Origin: Yaniella sp.
GTDB lineage: Bacteria; Actinomycetota; Actinomycetes; Actinomycetales; Micrococcaceae
Direction: 5' to 3'
Length of the DNA stretch: 56,106 nucleotides
NCBI RefSeq assembly: GCF_030453185.1
Contig: NZ_JAKDKW010000005.1
Location: forward strand, 1 to 56,106
Shown here: piece by piece, positions 17,905 to 27,337 of the stretch
Position numbering within the stretch: the first letter of the stretch is position 1
Layout: each line of letters starts with the position of its first letter
Translations under genes and position numbers: made by a program
The notes under the pieces: model-generated
What the model was told of the DNA's origin: nothing
The model's input: only the letters and a program-made list of their open reading frames with translations
Databases searched by the model: none

Positions 17905-18897
17905 CTATCGGTTTCGGTTCCGGCCCGCCCGCTGCGGGCGGGTGGGTTCTGGTTGGTGTCGATCGTATGCATCCACAATTCTTGAGACCAAGTTGTGGCG
18001 CACGACGTCGGATGATTTGAGCTTGACGATGGCGATATCGTCTATGCCTTCGAGGTAGTCAATGGCTTGGACCAAACCCGAATCTGTTCCACGCGGTAGG
18101 TCTACCTGAGATGAATCGCCGGTAATAACCATGTGGGAGTTGAATCCGAGTCGAGTCAGAAACATCTTCATCTGCTCGGCTGAAGTGTTCTGCGCTTCGT
18201 CAAGGATGATGAAGGCATCGTTGAGTGTCCGCCCACGCATATAGGCCAACGGCGCGACCTCGATGGTACCGACTTCGATCAGATGTGGGATGGTCTCGGG
18301 TTCAATCATTTCGTGCAGCGCATCATAAAGCGGTCGCAGATACGGGTCGATCTTTTCACTGAGGGAACCTGGCAGATACCCTAGTGATTCGCCTGCCTCG
18401 ACCGCTGGCCGAGTGAGGATGATGCGGTTCACCTCGCGAGCTTGCAGTGCTTGAATAGCTTTGGCCATGGCGAGATACGTTTTGCCGGTACCAGCCGGTC
18501 CGACACCAAAGACGACCGTATTGTTATTAATCGCGTTAACGTAGACCTTCTGGTTCTCGGTTTTTGGCCGAATCTTTTTGCCTTGTGACGCGACGATCAG
18601 CTCTGCTGGACCACTTATTGAGTTGGTGTCTTGGAAAGTTCGCACACCGGCGATACTTGCCTCGATTACCTCTGGGCCAACTGTTGTTCCAGCACGGGCA
18701 ACAGCTTGGAGATCATTGACGATCTCGACTGCTGCAGAAACATCGTCAGTGTGGCCTTCTAAATCAAGCTGTTGATCACGGACTAATAGTTTCAGGCCGG
18801 GATAGACTCCCTCGACAACACGCAGCAGCATGTCCGAGGGACCGAAGGTTTGCACCATGTCACTCTGGGAGCTAAATGTGATGGTCTGTCGACTCAT
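17905..18897 (-). CDS. phoH: PhoH-like ATPase
   Basis: Cytoplasmic P-loop ATPase/putative RNA helicase linked by conserved neighbourhood with YbeY. The 330-residue chain has an N-terminal KH-like part and a core with Walker A (GPAGTGKTYLA), Walker B (FIILDEAQN) and a sensor motif (ITGDSSQVDLP). The C-terminal tail is rich in Arg and Pro. It is the first gene of the phoH-ybeY-CNNM-era group, with a candidate promoter at 18948-18976. The precise role is not established for the family. Confidence 0.92.
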   Translation of the reverse strand: MSRQTITFSSQSDMVQTFGPSDMLLRVVEGVYPGLKLLVRDQQLDLEGHTDDVSAAVEIVNDLQAVARAGTTVGPEVIEASIAGVRTFQDTNSISGPAELIVASQGKKIRPKTENQKVYVNAINNNTVVFGVGPAGTGKTYLAMAKAIQALQAREVNRIILTRPAVEAGESLGYLPGSLSEKIDPYLRPLYDALHEMIEPETIPHLIEVGTIEVAPLAYMRGRTLNDAFIILDEAQNTSAEQMKMFLTRLGFNSHMVITGDSSQVDLPRGTDSGLVQAIDYLEGIDDIAIVKLKSSDVVRHNLVSRIVDAYDRHQPEPTRPQRAGRNRNR

Positions 18898-18947
18898 CCG
18901 GTTGGCTTCGCTATGTTCTGTCAGGTTGACTCCATTACTCAGTTAAT

Positions 18948-18976
18948 TTTATGCCACCCAGTCTAGTGCTTGGCAA
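18948..18976 (-). promoter_or_regulatory. Candidate promoter of phoH-ybeY-era
   Basis: On the minus strand TTGCCA (18971-18976) is followed after 17 bases by CATAAA (18948-18953), with TAAAAT overlapping the latter. The elements lie about 50 bases before the phoH ATG in the 134-base space after rsmE. The match is moderate. Confidence 0.35.
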
Positions 18977-19031
18977 TCAAGCAGGTCCACGGTAATACAC
19001 TCATCCCGCTGCACCCGCTAGCTTTGCTGGA

Positions 19032-19781
19032 TTACCAGCGGTTGAAAAGCTGATTCAGTAACGCGACGGCGATCGGTCCGGCTGTGGAGGCTCGCATCAC
19101 ATTAGAACCGATTTTGACTGCGGAACCGCCCGCAGTAAGGACGGAATGAAGTTCTTCTGGTGAGACTCCTCCTTCAGGACCTACCACCAGGTGAAGAGTA
19201 TTGATTGCGTGTAGGGATTCCGCGATGTCGAAGAGGTTTTCATTTCCATCCTCGTGAAGCACGACCACATAGTGGCCGTCCTGCGGAGAATGGAGGCTCG
19301 CGATTTCCTCAGCAAACAGCGGTTGTCCTAACGTTGGGACATACGCCCTACGCGCTTGCTGTGCAGCGGCTTTGAGCTTAGATTCCCATTTGGCCAGGGT
19401 TTTCGTAGCCCGTTCGGGCCGTAAGCGCACGATGGAGCGCCGAGCCTGCCAGGGTGTGACCCTGTCAACGCCGACTTCGGTAGCCATTTCCGCGGCTAAT
19501 AAATCCCGGTCACCTTTGGCAAGCGCTTGGACGAGATTGACCTGTACCTCAGGCCGCTGCGACACCGTCACCTTTTGGACACGTATGGTGGTGCGCTGCG
19601 GGCTAGCGTCCTCAAGTGTGCCTTCAGCCAGAGTTCCCAGACCATCGGAGATCAACACCTGGTCATTGGTTGCCAGCCGCTGGGAGCGGATGGCGTGACC
19701 GGAAGCAGCTGCATCCAAGCTAACCACTTGTTCAGCGGTCAGGCCCGTTACTTCGGGACTATAAAATAGCGGAGCCGTCAC
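19032..19781 (-). CDS. rsmE: 16S rRNA m3U1498 methyltransferase
   Basis: SPOUT-class methyltransferase that methylates U1498 of 16S rRNA using S-adenosylmethionine. The 249 residues have an N-terminal PUA-like domain and a C-terminal knotted domain with the cofactor loop VVGPEGGVSPEEL and the IGSNVMRASTA segment near the end. It overlaps the end of dnaJ by four bases, so it is probably translated from the hrcA-dnaJ-rsmE message and would share heat-shock control. Confidence 0.94.
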   Translation of the reverse strand: MTAPLFYSPEVTGLTAEQVVSLDAAASGHAIRSQRLATNDQVLISDGLGTLAEGTLEDASPQRTTIRVQKVTVSQRPEVQVNLVQALAKGDRDLLAAEMATEVGVDRVTPWQARRSIVRLRPERATKTLAKWESKLKAAAQQARRAYVPTLGQPLFAEEIASLHSPQDGHYVVVLHEDGNENLFDIAESLHAINTLHLVVGPEGGVSPEELHSVLTAGGSAVKIGSNVMRASTAGPIAVALLNQLFNRW

Positions 19782-20923
19782 GATTCGTCGTGCGAAAACA
19801 TGTTATCGAATCCGGTTTTTAGACGAGAAAAGAAGCTGCGGGATTCGATCTCTCCGTTAGCTACGTCTTCCGCGCGGAGTTCGGCCAGCTGAGTCATGAG
19901 TTCACGTTGTTCGTCATTGAGCTTGGTTGGAGTGGTGACGTTCAGCATGATCTTCATGTCCCCACGGCCGCTGCCCTGGAGACGATGGGCCCCCAAGCCC
20001 TTCATGGTGATCACATGGCCCGATTGAGTACCGGGTTCAACGGTGAATGTTTCTTCACCGTCAAAGGTTTCAACTTTAATCTTCGTACCCAACGCCGCAG
20101 CAGTCATAGGGACGGCCATTGTTGCATGGAGGTTATCGCCTTCACGCGTGAAGACATCGTGATCACGAACGCGGATTTCTAGATACAGGTCACCATTTGG
20201 ACCGCCTGCAACACCTGCTTCACCTCGGCCGGCAAGTTGGATACGAGTACCATCGCGAACGCCTGCTGGAATTTTGACGGTGAAGGAAACACGTTCACGA
20301 ACGCGGCCTTGCCCGGAACACTTGCCACATGGATCGGTGATGACATCGCCGAAGCCACGACAAGTTGGGCAAGCCTCAGTGGTCATCATGCGCCCGAGGA
20401 TGGAATCAACCGGACGAGAGATCTGCCCAGCTCCACGACACGTCGTGCAAGTCTCTGGGTGTGTTCCCGGCTCCATAGCAGCACCATCACAGCGGTCACA
20501 GCGCACGGCCGTTTCAACGTCGATCGTTTGCTCAGTTCCGAATACGGCGTCCTCAAGATCGATATGCGTGGCGATCAGCGCGTCCTGGCCACGTCGGGCT
20601 CGAGACATTGGGCCGCCTCCGCCACCGCCGCCGAAGAAGGTTTCGAAGATGTCGGAGAACCCACCGAAGCCACCACCGGCACCGGCTCCGCCAAATCCTG
20701 CACGCCGTCCATCCTCGTGGCCGGTTGCATCATAGTTACGACGCTTCTCCGTATTCGACAGGACCTCGTAGGCATGGGTCACGGTTTTAAACTGTTCGGC
20801 CGCTTCTTCAGACGGGTTATGATCCGGGTGCAGTTCGCGGGCCTTTTTGCGGTAGGCCTTTTTGACCTCTTGTGCTGTGGCGTCACGTTCAACACCCAGG
20901 ACCTGATAGTAATCTTGTGCCAC
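19778..20923 (-). CDS. dnaJ: Chaperone DnaJ (HrcA-linked copy)
   Basis: Type I Hsp40 co-chaperone that feeds substrates to DnaK and stimulates its ATPase. The 381 residues show the J domain with H32-P33-D34, a Gly/Phe-rich linker (about 73-105), four CxxC zinc motifs (about 143-215) and two C-terminal substrate-binding domains. The start is GTG. It is 80 bases after hrcA, an arrangement typical of actinobacterial dnaJ2. The CIRCE element before hrcA probably controls it. Confidence 0.96.
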   Translation of the reverse strand: MAQDYYQVLGVERDATAQEVKKAYRKKARELHPDHNPSEEAAEQFKTVTHAYEVLSNTEKRRNYDATGHEDGRRAGFGGAGAGGGFGGFSDIFETFFGGGGGGGPMSRARRGQDALIATHIDLEDAVFGTEQTIDVETAVRCDRCDGAAMEPGTHPETCTTCRGAGQISRPVDSILGRMMTTEACPTCRGFGDVITDPCGKCSGQGRVRERVSFTVKIPAGVRDGTRIQLAGRGEAGVAGGPNGDLYLEIRVRDHDVFTREGDNLHATMAVPMTAAALGTKIKVETFDGEETFTVEPGTQSGHVITMKGLGAHRLQGSGRGDMKIMLNVTTPTKLNDEQRELMTQLAELRAEDVANGEIESRSFFSRLKTGFDNMFSHDES

Positions 20924-21003
20924 TTGTTGGTCGTATTCCTTTCAGTTCAAGCGTTCGGTGCTTGAAACCGTGTTGTGGTCAAAGTCCATTATCTTGGCTA
21001 AGG

Positions 21004-22017
21004 CTAGCTCGTCAAAATCCTAGAGAGATAGCGCGCAATGGCACGCACCGCAGACATCGTGGATGGATAGTCCATACGGGTGGGCCCGACGACACCAATT
21101 TTTGCGGTGGCCCCAGGGCCGTAGCCGGCGGCAACCACCGAGGCATCCCCCAGTGAGCCGAAGTTTTCATCACCAATGCGCACTGATAAACCGTGCGCAT
21201 CCTGCTCCATTTCGGTCAACAGTTTCAGGAGCACGACTTGTTCTTCTAAAGCTTCAAGAATCGGGCCGATTGAATGACTGAAGTCCTGTGGAGACCGTGC
21301 CAAGTTTGCCGTCCCGGCTAACAAAATACGATCCTGGTGTCCGGCTTCAGCCAACAATTGCAATGCGTTACTTAATGACGCCGCCAACGTTTGATGTTCC
21401 TGCGGGATAACGGATTGCATCTCCGTGAAGGCCTGCGGCAAATTATAAGGACTCACGTTATCCAAGTACTGCATGAAGACTTGTGCGAGCACATCGAGGG
21501 ACGGCTGATCAACAGGCTCATTCATATAGACAACGCGTTGGTCCACACGACCGGTCGATAAAATCAACACCACTAGAAGCCGGTGTTCTGACAGCACCAC
21601 AAATTCGACACGTCGTATAACTGACGAGTCCAACTGAGGGTACTGAATCACAGCAACTTGACGAGTAAGCTGCGATAGCACCTGAACCGTGGCTCCCATG
21701 ATGTCATCCATATCATCGGAATTATCCAGCAAAGTTCGTACGGCTCGACGCTCTGCAATCGATAATGGGCGCACTTCTGAGATCCGGTCGACAAAGTATC
21801 GGTAGCCTTTGTCCGTGGGGATTCGGCCAGAAGAAGTGTGCGGAGCAGCGATGAGTCCATCATCTTCGAGATCGGACATGTCATTGCGCACCGTAGCTGA
21901 AGACACTCCGAGGTTATGACGCTCGACTAGGGCCTTGGAACCAACAGGCTCCCGGGAAGCAACATAGTCTTCGACTATGGCCTGCAAAACTTTCATCCGA
22001 CGTGGTTGATCAGTCAT
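21004..22017 (-). CDS. hrcA: Heat-inducible transcription repressor HrcA
   Basis: Repressor that binds CIRCE and controls class I heat-shock genes. The 337 residues have a winged-helix N-terminus (VERHNLGVSSATVRNDMSDL) and a GAF-like C-terminal region. A GGGGAGGG ribosome site precedes the ATG, and a CIRCE-like inverted repeat is centred about 33 bases upstream of the start, so the gene is very likely autoregulated. Its operon continues to dnaJ and rsmE. Confidence 0.96.
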   Translation of the reverse strand: MTDQPRRMKVLQAIVEDYVASREPVGSKALVERHNLGVSSATVRNDMSDLEDDGLIAAPHTSSGRIPTDKGYRYFVDRISEVRPLSIAERRAVRTLLDNSDDMDDIMGATVQVLSQLTRQVAVIQYPQLDSSVIRRVEFVVLSEHRLLVVLILSTGRVDQRVVYMNEPVDQPSLDVLAQVFMQYLDNVSPYNLPQAFTEMQSVIPQEHQTLAASLSNALQLLAEAGHQDRILLAGTANLARSPQDFSHSIGPILEALEEQVVLLKLLTEMEQDAHGLSVRIGDENFGSLGDASVVAAGYGPGATAKIGVVGPTRMDYPSTMSAVRAIARYLSRILTS

Positions 22018-22036
22018 CTACCCTCCCCACAAAAAA

Positions 22037-22063
22037 TTAGCACTGTCGCCAGCTTAGTGCTAA
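22037..22063 (-). promoter_or_regulatory. CIRCE operator upstream of hrcA
   Basis: TTAGCACT and AGTGCTAA are arranged as 9-base arms around a 9-base spacer (27 bases in all), matching the CIRCE consensus except at the innermost arm position. It lies 20 bases before the hrcA start, so HrcA would repress its own operon. Confidence 0.88.
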
Positions 22064-22175
22064 TCGTAGCTGGTGTGGCATTATTGATACAGAACCTACA
22101 GCGGGTTCTTCGCTGTCGACTGATCGTCCTTTGGTAGCCTCTGATAAGACCGCACCAGAAAGGCGTGAAAAGACG

Positions 22176-23027
22176 ATGAATTGGGACCAGTGGGGCCCGG
22201 CGAACGTGACAGGCCAAAGGCCAAGCACGAAGCCAAGAAAAGTGGCCGCGAGTAGAGGCCTAGTGATTGAGGACGCGACTTCAGGCTTTACGGGCGCAAT
22301 TACCCGCATTGAAAAATCCGGGGGTATCCATCTGGTGGTTCTGGAAGGTCGCAAAGGCGCTACGCGTTCATTCCCTCTGGGATTGGGATTCATGATCGAT
22401 GGACAAGCTATCGAGTTGTTGCCACCGCAGCGGCAGAAGACGCAACCCGCCCAGCAAAGGACGGCATCGGGTTCTCGTGCGGTAGGAGCCCAGGCGGCAC
22501 AGGTGGCTAAAGCTTCTCGCATTTGGGTAGAAGGCATTCATGACGCCGAACTTGTCGAGAAGATCTGGGGAGACGACCTGAGAGTCGAAGGTATCGTCGT
22601 GGAACCACTGCACGGCATTGATGACCTTGCAGGTGCTGTCGCAGCATTCAAACCACAGCCGAATAGACGACTTGCAGTCTTACTGGATCACCTTGTGTCA
22701 GGGTCCAAAGAAGAACGCATTGCCGCTGAAGCCATGAAAGCGCCCGGCGCTCAAGATAACGTTCTGATCGTTGGTCACCCGTACGTAGACATCTGGCAAG
22801 CTATCAAACCGGAAGTTATCGGTATCCAGGCCTGGCCACAGATACCACGCTCAGAAGACTGGAAGACCGGAATGTTAGCTCGACTCGGTCTTCCGAACCA
22901 GACAGCACGAGACATCGGGCTGGGCTGGAAGAAGTTGCTTTCAAAAGTCAACAAATTCTCAGACCTTGAGGCAACGCTCCTGGGACGCGTGGAATACATG
23001 ATCGATTTCGTGACTGTACACGATTAG
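22176..23027 (+). CDS. DUF3097 family protein
   Basis: Conserved actinobacterial protein of unknown function, 283 residues. The N-terminal segment (GLVIEDATSGFTGAITRIEKS) and the motif IWVEGIHDAELVEKIWGDDLR are family hallmarks; the latter resembles a TOPRIM-like fold, which suggests nucleic-acid-related work but no proven reaction. The ATG at 22176 is chosen because the family begins here; an upstream in-frame TTG (22131) has less support. It is transcribed divergently from hrcA. Confidence 0.87.
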   Translation: MNWDQWGPANVTGQRPSTKPRKVAASRGLVIEDATSGFTGAITRIEKSGGIHLVVLEGRKGATRSFPLGLGFMIDGQAIELLPPQRQKTQPAQQRTASGSRAVGAQAAQVAKASRIWVEGIHDAELVEKIWGDDLRVEGIVVEPLHGIDDLAGAVAAFKPQPNRRLAVLLDHLVSGSKEERIAAEAMKAPGAQDNVLIVGHPYVDIWQAIKPEVIGIQAWPQIPRSEDWKTGMLARLGLPNQTARDIGLGWKKLLSKVNKFSDLEATLLGRVEYMIDFVTVHD

Positions 23028-23150
23028 CGGAATTTCCTCCGAACCACGCCGATGTACCCCGTCCAGACACAGAACGGGTCTAGACTGTTAACGTATTGTC
23101 TGTATCAGCAAATTTTCATGCAGCTGAATCGACTGTAAAGGAAGCATAAC

Positions 23151-23540
23151 GTGGCACAAACCCCTGGCGCCTCAGGACAAGGCAGCGAAACCATCTCGCG
23201 CAGCCCGCTGACGCCATCGGAGGACCGTCAATGGGCTACCATCGCCCATTTCGGCGCGTTTTTGGGCTTCATCCCCTCACTGGTCATATTCATCGTGTTC
23301 CGTTCACGAGGGCCGTTTTCGGAACAAGAGTCCAAAGAGGCGCTAAACTTCACGTTGCCTTTGACCGTTGTTGGGGTGGCCATGAATATTCTGGCCTTTT
23401 TGCCGATTATGGGCGCGATCTTCGGTGTCGTTGCAGTCTTATTGTGGGTATTTATGACCATCTCTGGCGTCATTGCCGGCATCGAGGTCAATAAAGGCCG
23501 ACCATACCGGTACCCATTTAACTTGCGTATCATCCGCTAG
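23151..23540 (+). CDS. DUF4870 domain membrane protein
   Basis: Small integral membrane protein of 129 residues. A polar N-terminus (1-24) is followed by three hydrophobic segments (about 35-52, 64-85 and 88-109) and a short basic tail. This matches the DUF4870/Tic20-like family, whose function is unknown. The start is GTG with AAGGAAG about seven bases upstream. It converges on hemW with 18 bases between the stops. Confidence 0.82.
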   Translation: MAQTPGASGQGSETISRSPLTPSEDRQWATIAHFGAFLGFIPSLVIFIVFRSRGPFSEQESKEALNFTLPLTVVGVAMNILAFLPIMGAIFGVVAVLLWVFMTISGVIAGIEVNKGRPYRYPFNLRIIR

Positions 23541-23558
23541 CAAAATTTGAATCGTATT

Positions 23559-24815
23559 CTAAAAACCTGCAAGCCTACGGGTAATGGCGTCGTCTAAAAG
23601 ACGTCCTTTGAGGGTCGGCACGATCTTGCCGTGTTCTAAAGCTGCCGGCTCGATTAATCCCTGGGTGGCCAACACGTTGGCTTCGCGTCGTGCCTGCATC
23701 GCAGCGTCTTTGTCCTGGGCTGCTAGAACGTCAAGGTCGAGGCCCTCTGCGAGGCGTACACCTAGCATGATTTTCTCTAGCAATCTGGCATCGTCGTCGG
23801 GGATCTCTTGGCCAATAGCTGGCGAAATATTATCCAGCATACGAGACGCATATGCTGCTGGATGTTTGGCGTTCCACCATCGTAAGCCTGCCATATGTGA
23901 GTGGGCTCCTGGTCCTATCCCCCACCAATCCTGGTCACGCCAGTACGCTAGGTTGTGCTGGGACTGATGAAGGCCCTCATTGTGTGGATCATGAGCCCAG
24001 TTGGAGATTTCATACCACCGATAGCCCGCGGCATCGAGGCGCTCTTCGGTTAAGAGATACTTATCAGCCTGATCATCCGGGTCGGTGTTCGGATATACGC
24101 CACGTCGAATTTGGGCGGCAAGTTTAGTGCCCTCTTCCACAATCAGCCCATACGCTGAGACGTGATCAGGTTGCAGCGCTAGGACAGCATCCAGGGAGCG
24201 TTCCCAATCTTCCAGGGACTCTCCTGGAGTACCAAAAATCAGGTCCAATGACATATCGAGTCCAGCTTCACGGATCCACTCAGCGGCAATATCTACATTG
24301 TCAGGGTTGTGGGTCCGTTCTAAGACTTGCAGAACATGGCTGACAGAGGACTGCATCCCCATAGAGACCCGGTTAAACCCGCCATCGGCGAGTCCCTGCA
24401 CGGCTTCTCGACTCAGCGAATCTGGGTTAGCTTCAGTAGTAATCTCTGCGGTGTCATCAATACCAAACAACCGGTCCGCGCGTTTAAGAATGCGGGTCAG
24501 ATCAGTGGACGGCAACAACGTTGGCGTGCCACCGCCAAAAAATACGGAATGCAACGGTTTCGGTTGAACACCTGATTTCTCCATCGCGTCAGCCGCGAAT
24601 TCCAGTTCCTTAATGGCGGTATCAGCATAACTCTCATGTGATGCCCCAGGACCCAGGTCTGGGGAAATGTAAGTGTTAAAGTCGCAGTACCCACAGCGGC
24701 TACTGCAAAACGGTACGTGAACGTACAGCGAAAACGTCCGATCGCTGCCATTGACTGCAGCCGCAACAAAATCGGGAAGAATGCCGGTGCCAGGTGGTGT
24801 ATCAATTTTGTTCAA
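23559..24815 (-). CDS. hemW: Heme chaperone HemW (radical SAM)
   Basis: Radical SAM protein related to HemN and now seen as a haem chaperone rather than a coproporphyrinogen oxidase. The 418 residues include the cluster motif C37-xxx-C41-xx-C44 (CSSRCGYCDF), the FFGGGTPTLL motif and a HemW-type C-terminal domain. The N-terminal Cys that many true HemN enzymes need is absent. It follows lepA by six bases, the usual lepA-hemW-hrcA order. Confidence 0.93.
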   Translation of the reverse strand: MNKIDTPPGTGILPDFVAAAVNGSDRTFSLYVHVPFCSSRCGYCDFNTYISPDLGPGASHESYADTAIKELEFAADAMEKSGVQPKPLHSVFFGGGTPTLLPSTDLTRILKRADRLFGIDDTAEITTEANPDSLSREAVQGLADGGFNRVSMGMQSSVSHVLQVLERTHNPDNVDIAAEWIREAGLDMSLDLIFGTPGESLEDWERSLDAVLALQPDHVSAYGLIVEEGTKLAAQIRRGVYPNTDPDDQADKYLLTEERLDAAGYRWYEISNWAHDPHNEGLHQSQHNLAYWRDQDWWGIGPGAHSHMAGLRWWNAKHPAAYASRMLDNISPAIGQEIPDDDARLLEKIMLGVRLAEGLDLDVLAAQDKDAAMQARREANVLATQGLIEPAALEHGKIVPTLKGRLLDDAITRRLAGF

Positions 24816-24821
24816 GATCGG

Positions 24822-26669
24822 TTAGGTGTCCGTATCTGTCGAGAGTGCTGCGATAAAGGCTTCTTGCGGAACTTCGACGGTACCCACCATCTTCATACGC
24901 TTTTTACCTTCCTTCTGCTTCTCGAGCAACTTGCGCTTACGAGAAATGTCACCGCCATAACACTTGGAAAGCACGTCTTTCCGGATCGCACGAATGTTCT
25001 CTCTGGCAATAATGCGAGAACCGATAGCAGCCTGGATGGGAACCTCGAATTGCTGCCGCGGAATAAGTTCCTTGAGCTTTGCAGTCATTTTCACGCCGTA
25101 ACCATATGCACGATCACGGTGGGTGATGGCAGAGAACGCATCAACGGCATCACCCTGCAGCAGGATGTCGACTTTTACCAGATCAGCAACTTGGGAGCCG
25201 TCACGCTGCCAATTCAACGAGGCATAACCCTTGGTGCGAGACTTCAAGAGGTCGAAGTAGTCGAACACAATCTCTGCCAGAGGGATCCAGTAGCGAATTT
25301 CAACACGCTCTTCTGACAAATAGTCCATGCCGCTGAGTTGGCCACGTTTGCCCTGCGATAGCTCCATCACCGAGCCGATAAATTCTGATGGCACGATCAC
25401 AGTTGCCATCGCCATGGGCTCATCTACCTCGGTTATTTTTCCTTCTGGGAATTCCGATGGGTTCGTGACACGAACGAGGGTGCCGTCTTCGGTGGTGACG
25501 TTATAAATAACGTTGGGTGCAGTCGAAATCAGATCCAAATTATATTCACGTTCGAGACGTTCACGCACGATCTCTAAGTGGAGCAGGCCCAAGAATCCGA
25601 CACGGAAACCGAAGCCAAGTGCAACGGAAGTTTCAGGTTCATAGGTCAGGGCAGCATCATTGAGCTGTAACTTTTCTAGCGCTTCACGAAGCGCCGGATA
25701 GTCGGAACCGTCCATTGGATAAAGTCCTGAGAAGACCATCGGTCGAGGCTCACGGTAACCACCGATTGGCTCTTCAGCAGGATGCTGTTTCGATGTGACA
25801 GTATCGCCGACCTTTGACTCAGCGACATCCTTGACCCCAGTAATCAGGTAACCAACTTCACCCACACCCAGGCCCTCGCTAGGGATAGCGTCCGGGGAAT
25901 AGATGCCAGATTCCTGCAGCTCATATGACGATCCGGTGGCCATCATGCGGATACCTTGGCGAGGCTCAAGTTTGCCATCCACCATCCGAACATAGGTAAT
26001 AACACCGCGGTACGTATCATAAATGGAGTCGAAAATCATAGCTCGAGCCGGAGCATCTGCATCGCCTGATGGTGCTGGGACGTCTCTCACGACGCGATCC
26101 AAGAGGGCTTCAACACCTTCACCTGTCTTGCCAGAAACCTTGAGTATGTCATCAGGGTCAATGCCAATGAGATTTGAAATTTCTAACGCGTAGCGTTCTG
26201 GCTCTGCAGCTGGGAGATCGATCTTATTCAAGACCGGAATAATTTCCAGATCATGTTCCATAGCCATATATAGGTTCGCCAAGGTCTGCGCTTCGATTCC
26301 TTGGGCAGCATCCACCAACAGGATCGCGCCCTCGCAGGCTGCCAAGGAACGCGAGACCTCGTAGGCGAAGTCAACGTGGCCAGGCGTGTCAATCATGTTC
26401 AAGACATAGTCTTCGTTATCAACTTGCCATGGCATACGGACCGCCTGGGATTTAATGGTGATCCCGCGCTCTCGCTCGATATCCATGTTGTCCAGGAACT
26501 GGCTTTGCATCTCACGAGGTGTCACGACATTGGTGCTTTGTAGCATTCGGTCAGCAAGCGTCGACTTGCCGTGATCGATATGCGCGACAATACAAAAGTT
26601 CCGAATCACAGATGAATGAGTAGAACCTGGCTGAGGCGGATTGGACGCCACTGGCGACACGTGCACCAT
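24822..26669 (-). CDS. lepA: Elongation factor 4 (LepA)
   Basis: Ribosome-associated GTPase that acts in initiation or back-translocation under stress. The 615 residues show G1 (AHIDHGKST, about 29-37), G3 (DTPGHVD), G4 (NKIDLP) and the LepA-specific C-terminal domain ([20 protein letters not shown]). Domain order follows EF-G without domain IV. An extended N-terminus of about 20 residues precedes the G domain, so the true start could be slightly inside. Confidence 0.96.
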   Translation of the reverse strand: MVHVSPVASNPPQPGSTHSSVIRNFCIVAHIDHGKSTLADRMLQSTNVVTPREMQSQFLDNMDIERERGITIKSQAVRMPWQVDNEDYVLNMIDTPGHVDFAYEVSRSLAACEGAILLVDAAQGIEAQTLANLYMAMEHDLEIIPVLNKIDLPAAEPERYALEISNLIGIDPDDILKVSGKTGEGVEALLDRVVRDVPAPSGDADAPARAMIFDSIYDTYRGVITYVRMVDGKLEPRQGIRMMATGSSYELQESGIYSPDAIPSEGLGVGEVGYLITGVKDVAESKVGDTVTSKQHPAEEPIGGYREPRPMVFSGLYPMDGSDYPALREALEKLQLNDAALTYEPETSVALGFGFRVGFLGLLHLEIVRERLEREYNLDLISTAPNVIYNVTTEDGTLVRVTNPSEFPEGKITEVDEPMAMATVIVPSEFIGSVMELSQGKRGQLSGMDYLSEERVEIRYWIPLAEIVFDYFDLLKSRTKGYASLNWQRDGSQVADLVKVDILLQGDAVDAFSAITHRDRAYGYGVKMTAKLKELIPRQQFEVPIQAAIGSRIIARENIRAIRKDVLSKCYGGDISRKRKLLEKQKEGKKRMKMVGTVEVPQEAFIAALSTDTDT

Positions 26670-26997
26670 CCTTAGATATCTTCATAGCTTGTAAGATCAG
26701 TAAAACTCTGGCATTCCAGCAGCTTTTATCGTTGCTCTATTCTTTCACGTTTCAGAACGTTGGGCGACTACATATCGCGCCAATACGCCAGCGTCCGTAC
26801 TTGGCCAACTAAAAATACCGAAACTGAACGATGGATTCGCCGTTCCCTCGAGATTTTGATAGACTGGGCGGCTGTGTGTCCGCGCAGGTCGACGGGCACT
26901 CTTGACCAGGCTTACCTAGGTACCCCCACACCGCTCAGTCGCTTGGGCAAGAATACCCCTCACCGACCCATAATTTTTAGAATGATAGGACCATACA
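26670..26997. promoter_or_regulatory. Divergent intergenic region between lepA and rpsT
   Basis: These 328 bases hold no convincing frame and separate divergent genes, so both promoters should lie here. On the plus strand TTCGCC (26832-26837) precedes TAGACT (26862-26867 region) by a spacing close to 18 bases and could serve rpsT, but the match is weak. A near-palindrome ACCTAGGT around 26922-26929 is the only repeat noted. Confidence 0.3.
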
Positions 26998-27264
26998 TTG
27001 GCTAATCTAAAATCTTCAAAGAAGCGCGCAATCACGAATGAGAAACGTCGTGAACGCAATACTGCAATTAAGTCTGAAGTTAAGACTGTACTGCGCAAAG
27101 TAAATAAGGCTGTTGACGCTGGCGATAAGGAAGCAGCTGTAAAAGCTCTTTCAATTGCTGACCGTAAACTCGACAAAGCCGTCAGCAAGGGTGCTATCCA
27201 CCGCAACCAGGCTGCCAACCGCAAATCCGGTGTGGCAGCTCGTATAAACGCAATGGATGCCTAA
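26998..27264 (+). CDS. rpsT: 30S ribosomal protein S20
   Basis: Primary 16S rRNA-binding protein of the small subunit, 88 residues, rich in Lys, Arg and Ala, with the typical start ANLKSSKKRAITNEKRRERN and three predicted helices. It uses a TTG start with ATAGGA about nine bases upstream. A strong bidirectional terminator follows at 27288-27324. The holA-rpsT convergent pair is standard in actinobacteria. Confidence 0.97.
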   Translation: MANLKSSKKRAITNEKRRERNTAIKSEVKTVLRKVNKAVDAGDKEAAVKALSIADRKLDKAVSKGAIHRNQAANRKSGVAARINAMDA

Positions 27265-27287
27265 GTTCTAACAGAACTTCAAGACTT

Positions 27288-27324
27288 ATTTGAGGCCACT
27301 ACGTTTGACGTAGTGGCCTCAAAT
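27288..27324. terminator. Bidirectional terminator between rpsT and holA
   Basis: A near-perfect inverted repeat of about 17 bp (ATTTGAGGCCACTACGT with ACGTAGTGGCCTCAAAT) around a 3-base loop, with A/T runs on both sides, sits between the convergent rpsT and holA stops and can end transcripts from both sides. Confidence 0.9.
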
Positions 27325-27337
27325 ATTTAAGGAATCG

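Noticed and set aside
20608-20790. Arg/His-rich frames opposite dnaJ
   Set aside because: They mirror the Gly-rich linker codons of dnaJ on the other strand and show no independent coding signs.
23028-23150. CCCGT/ACGGG hairpin after the DUF3097 gene as a terminator
   Set aside because: The stem is five base pairs with no T-run, too weak to call.
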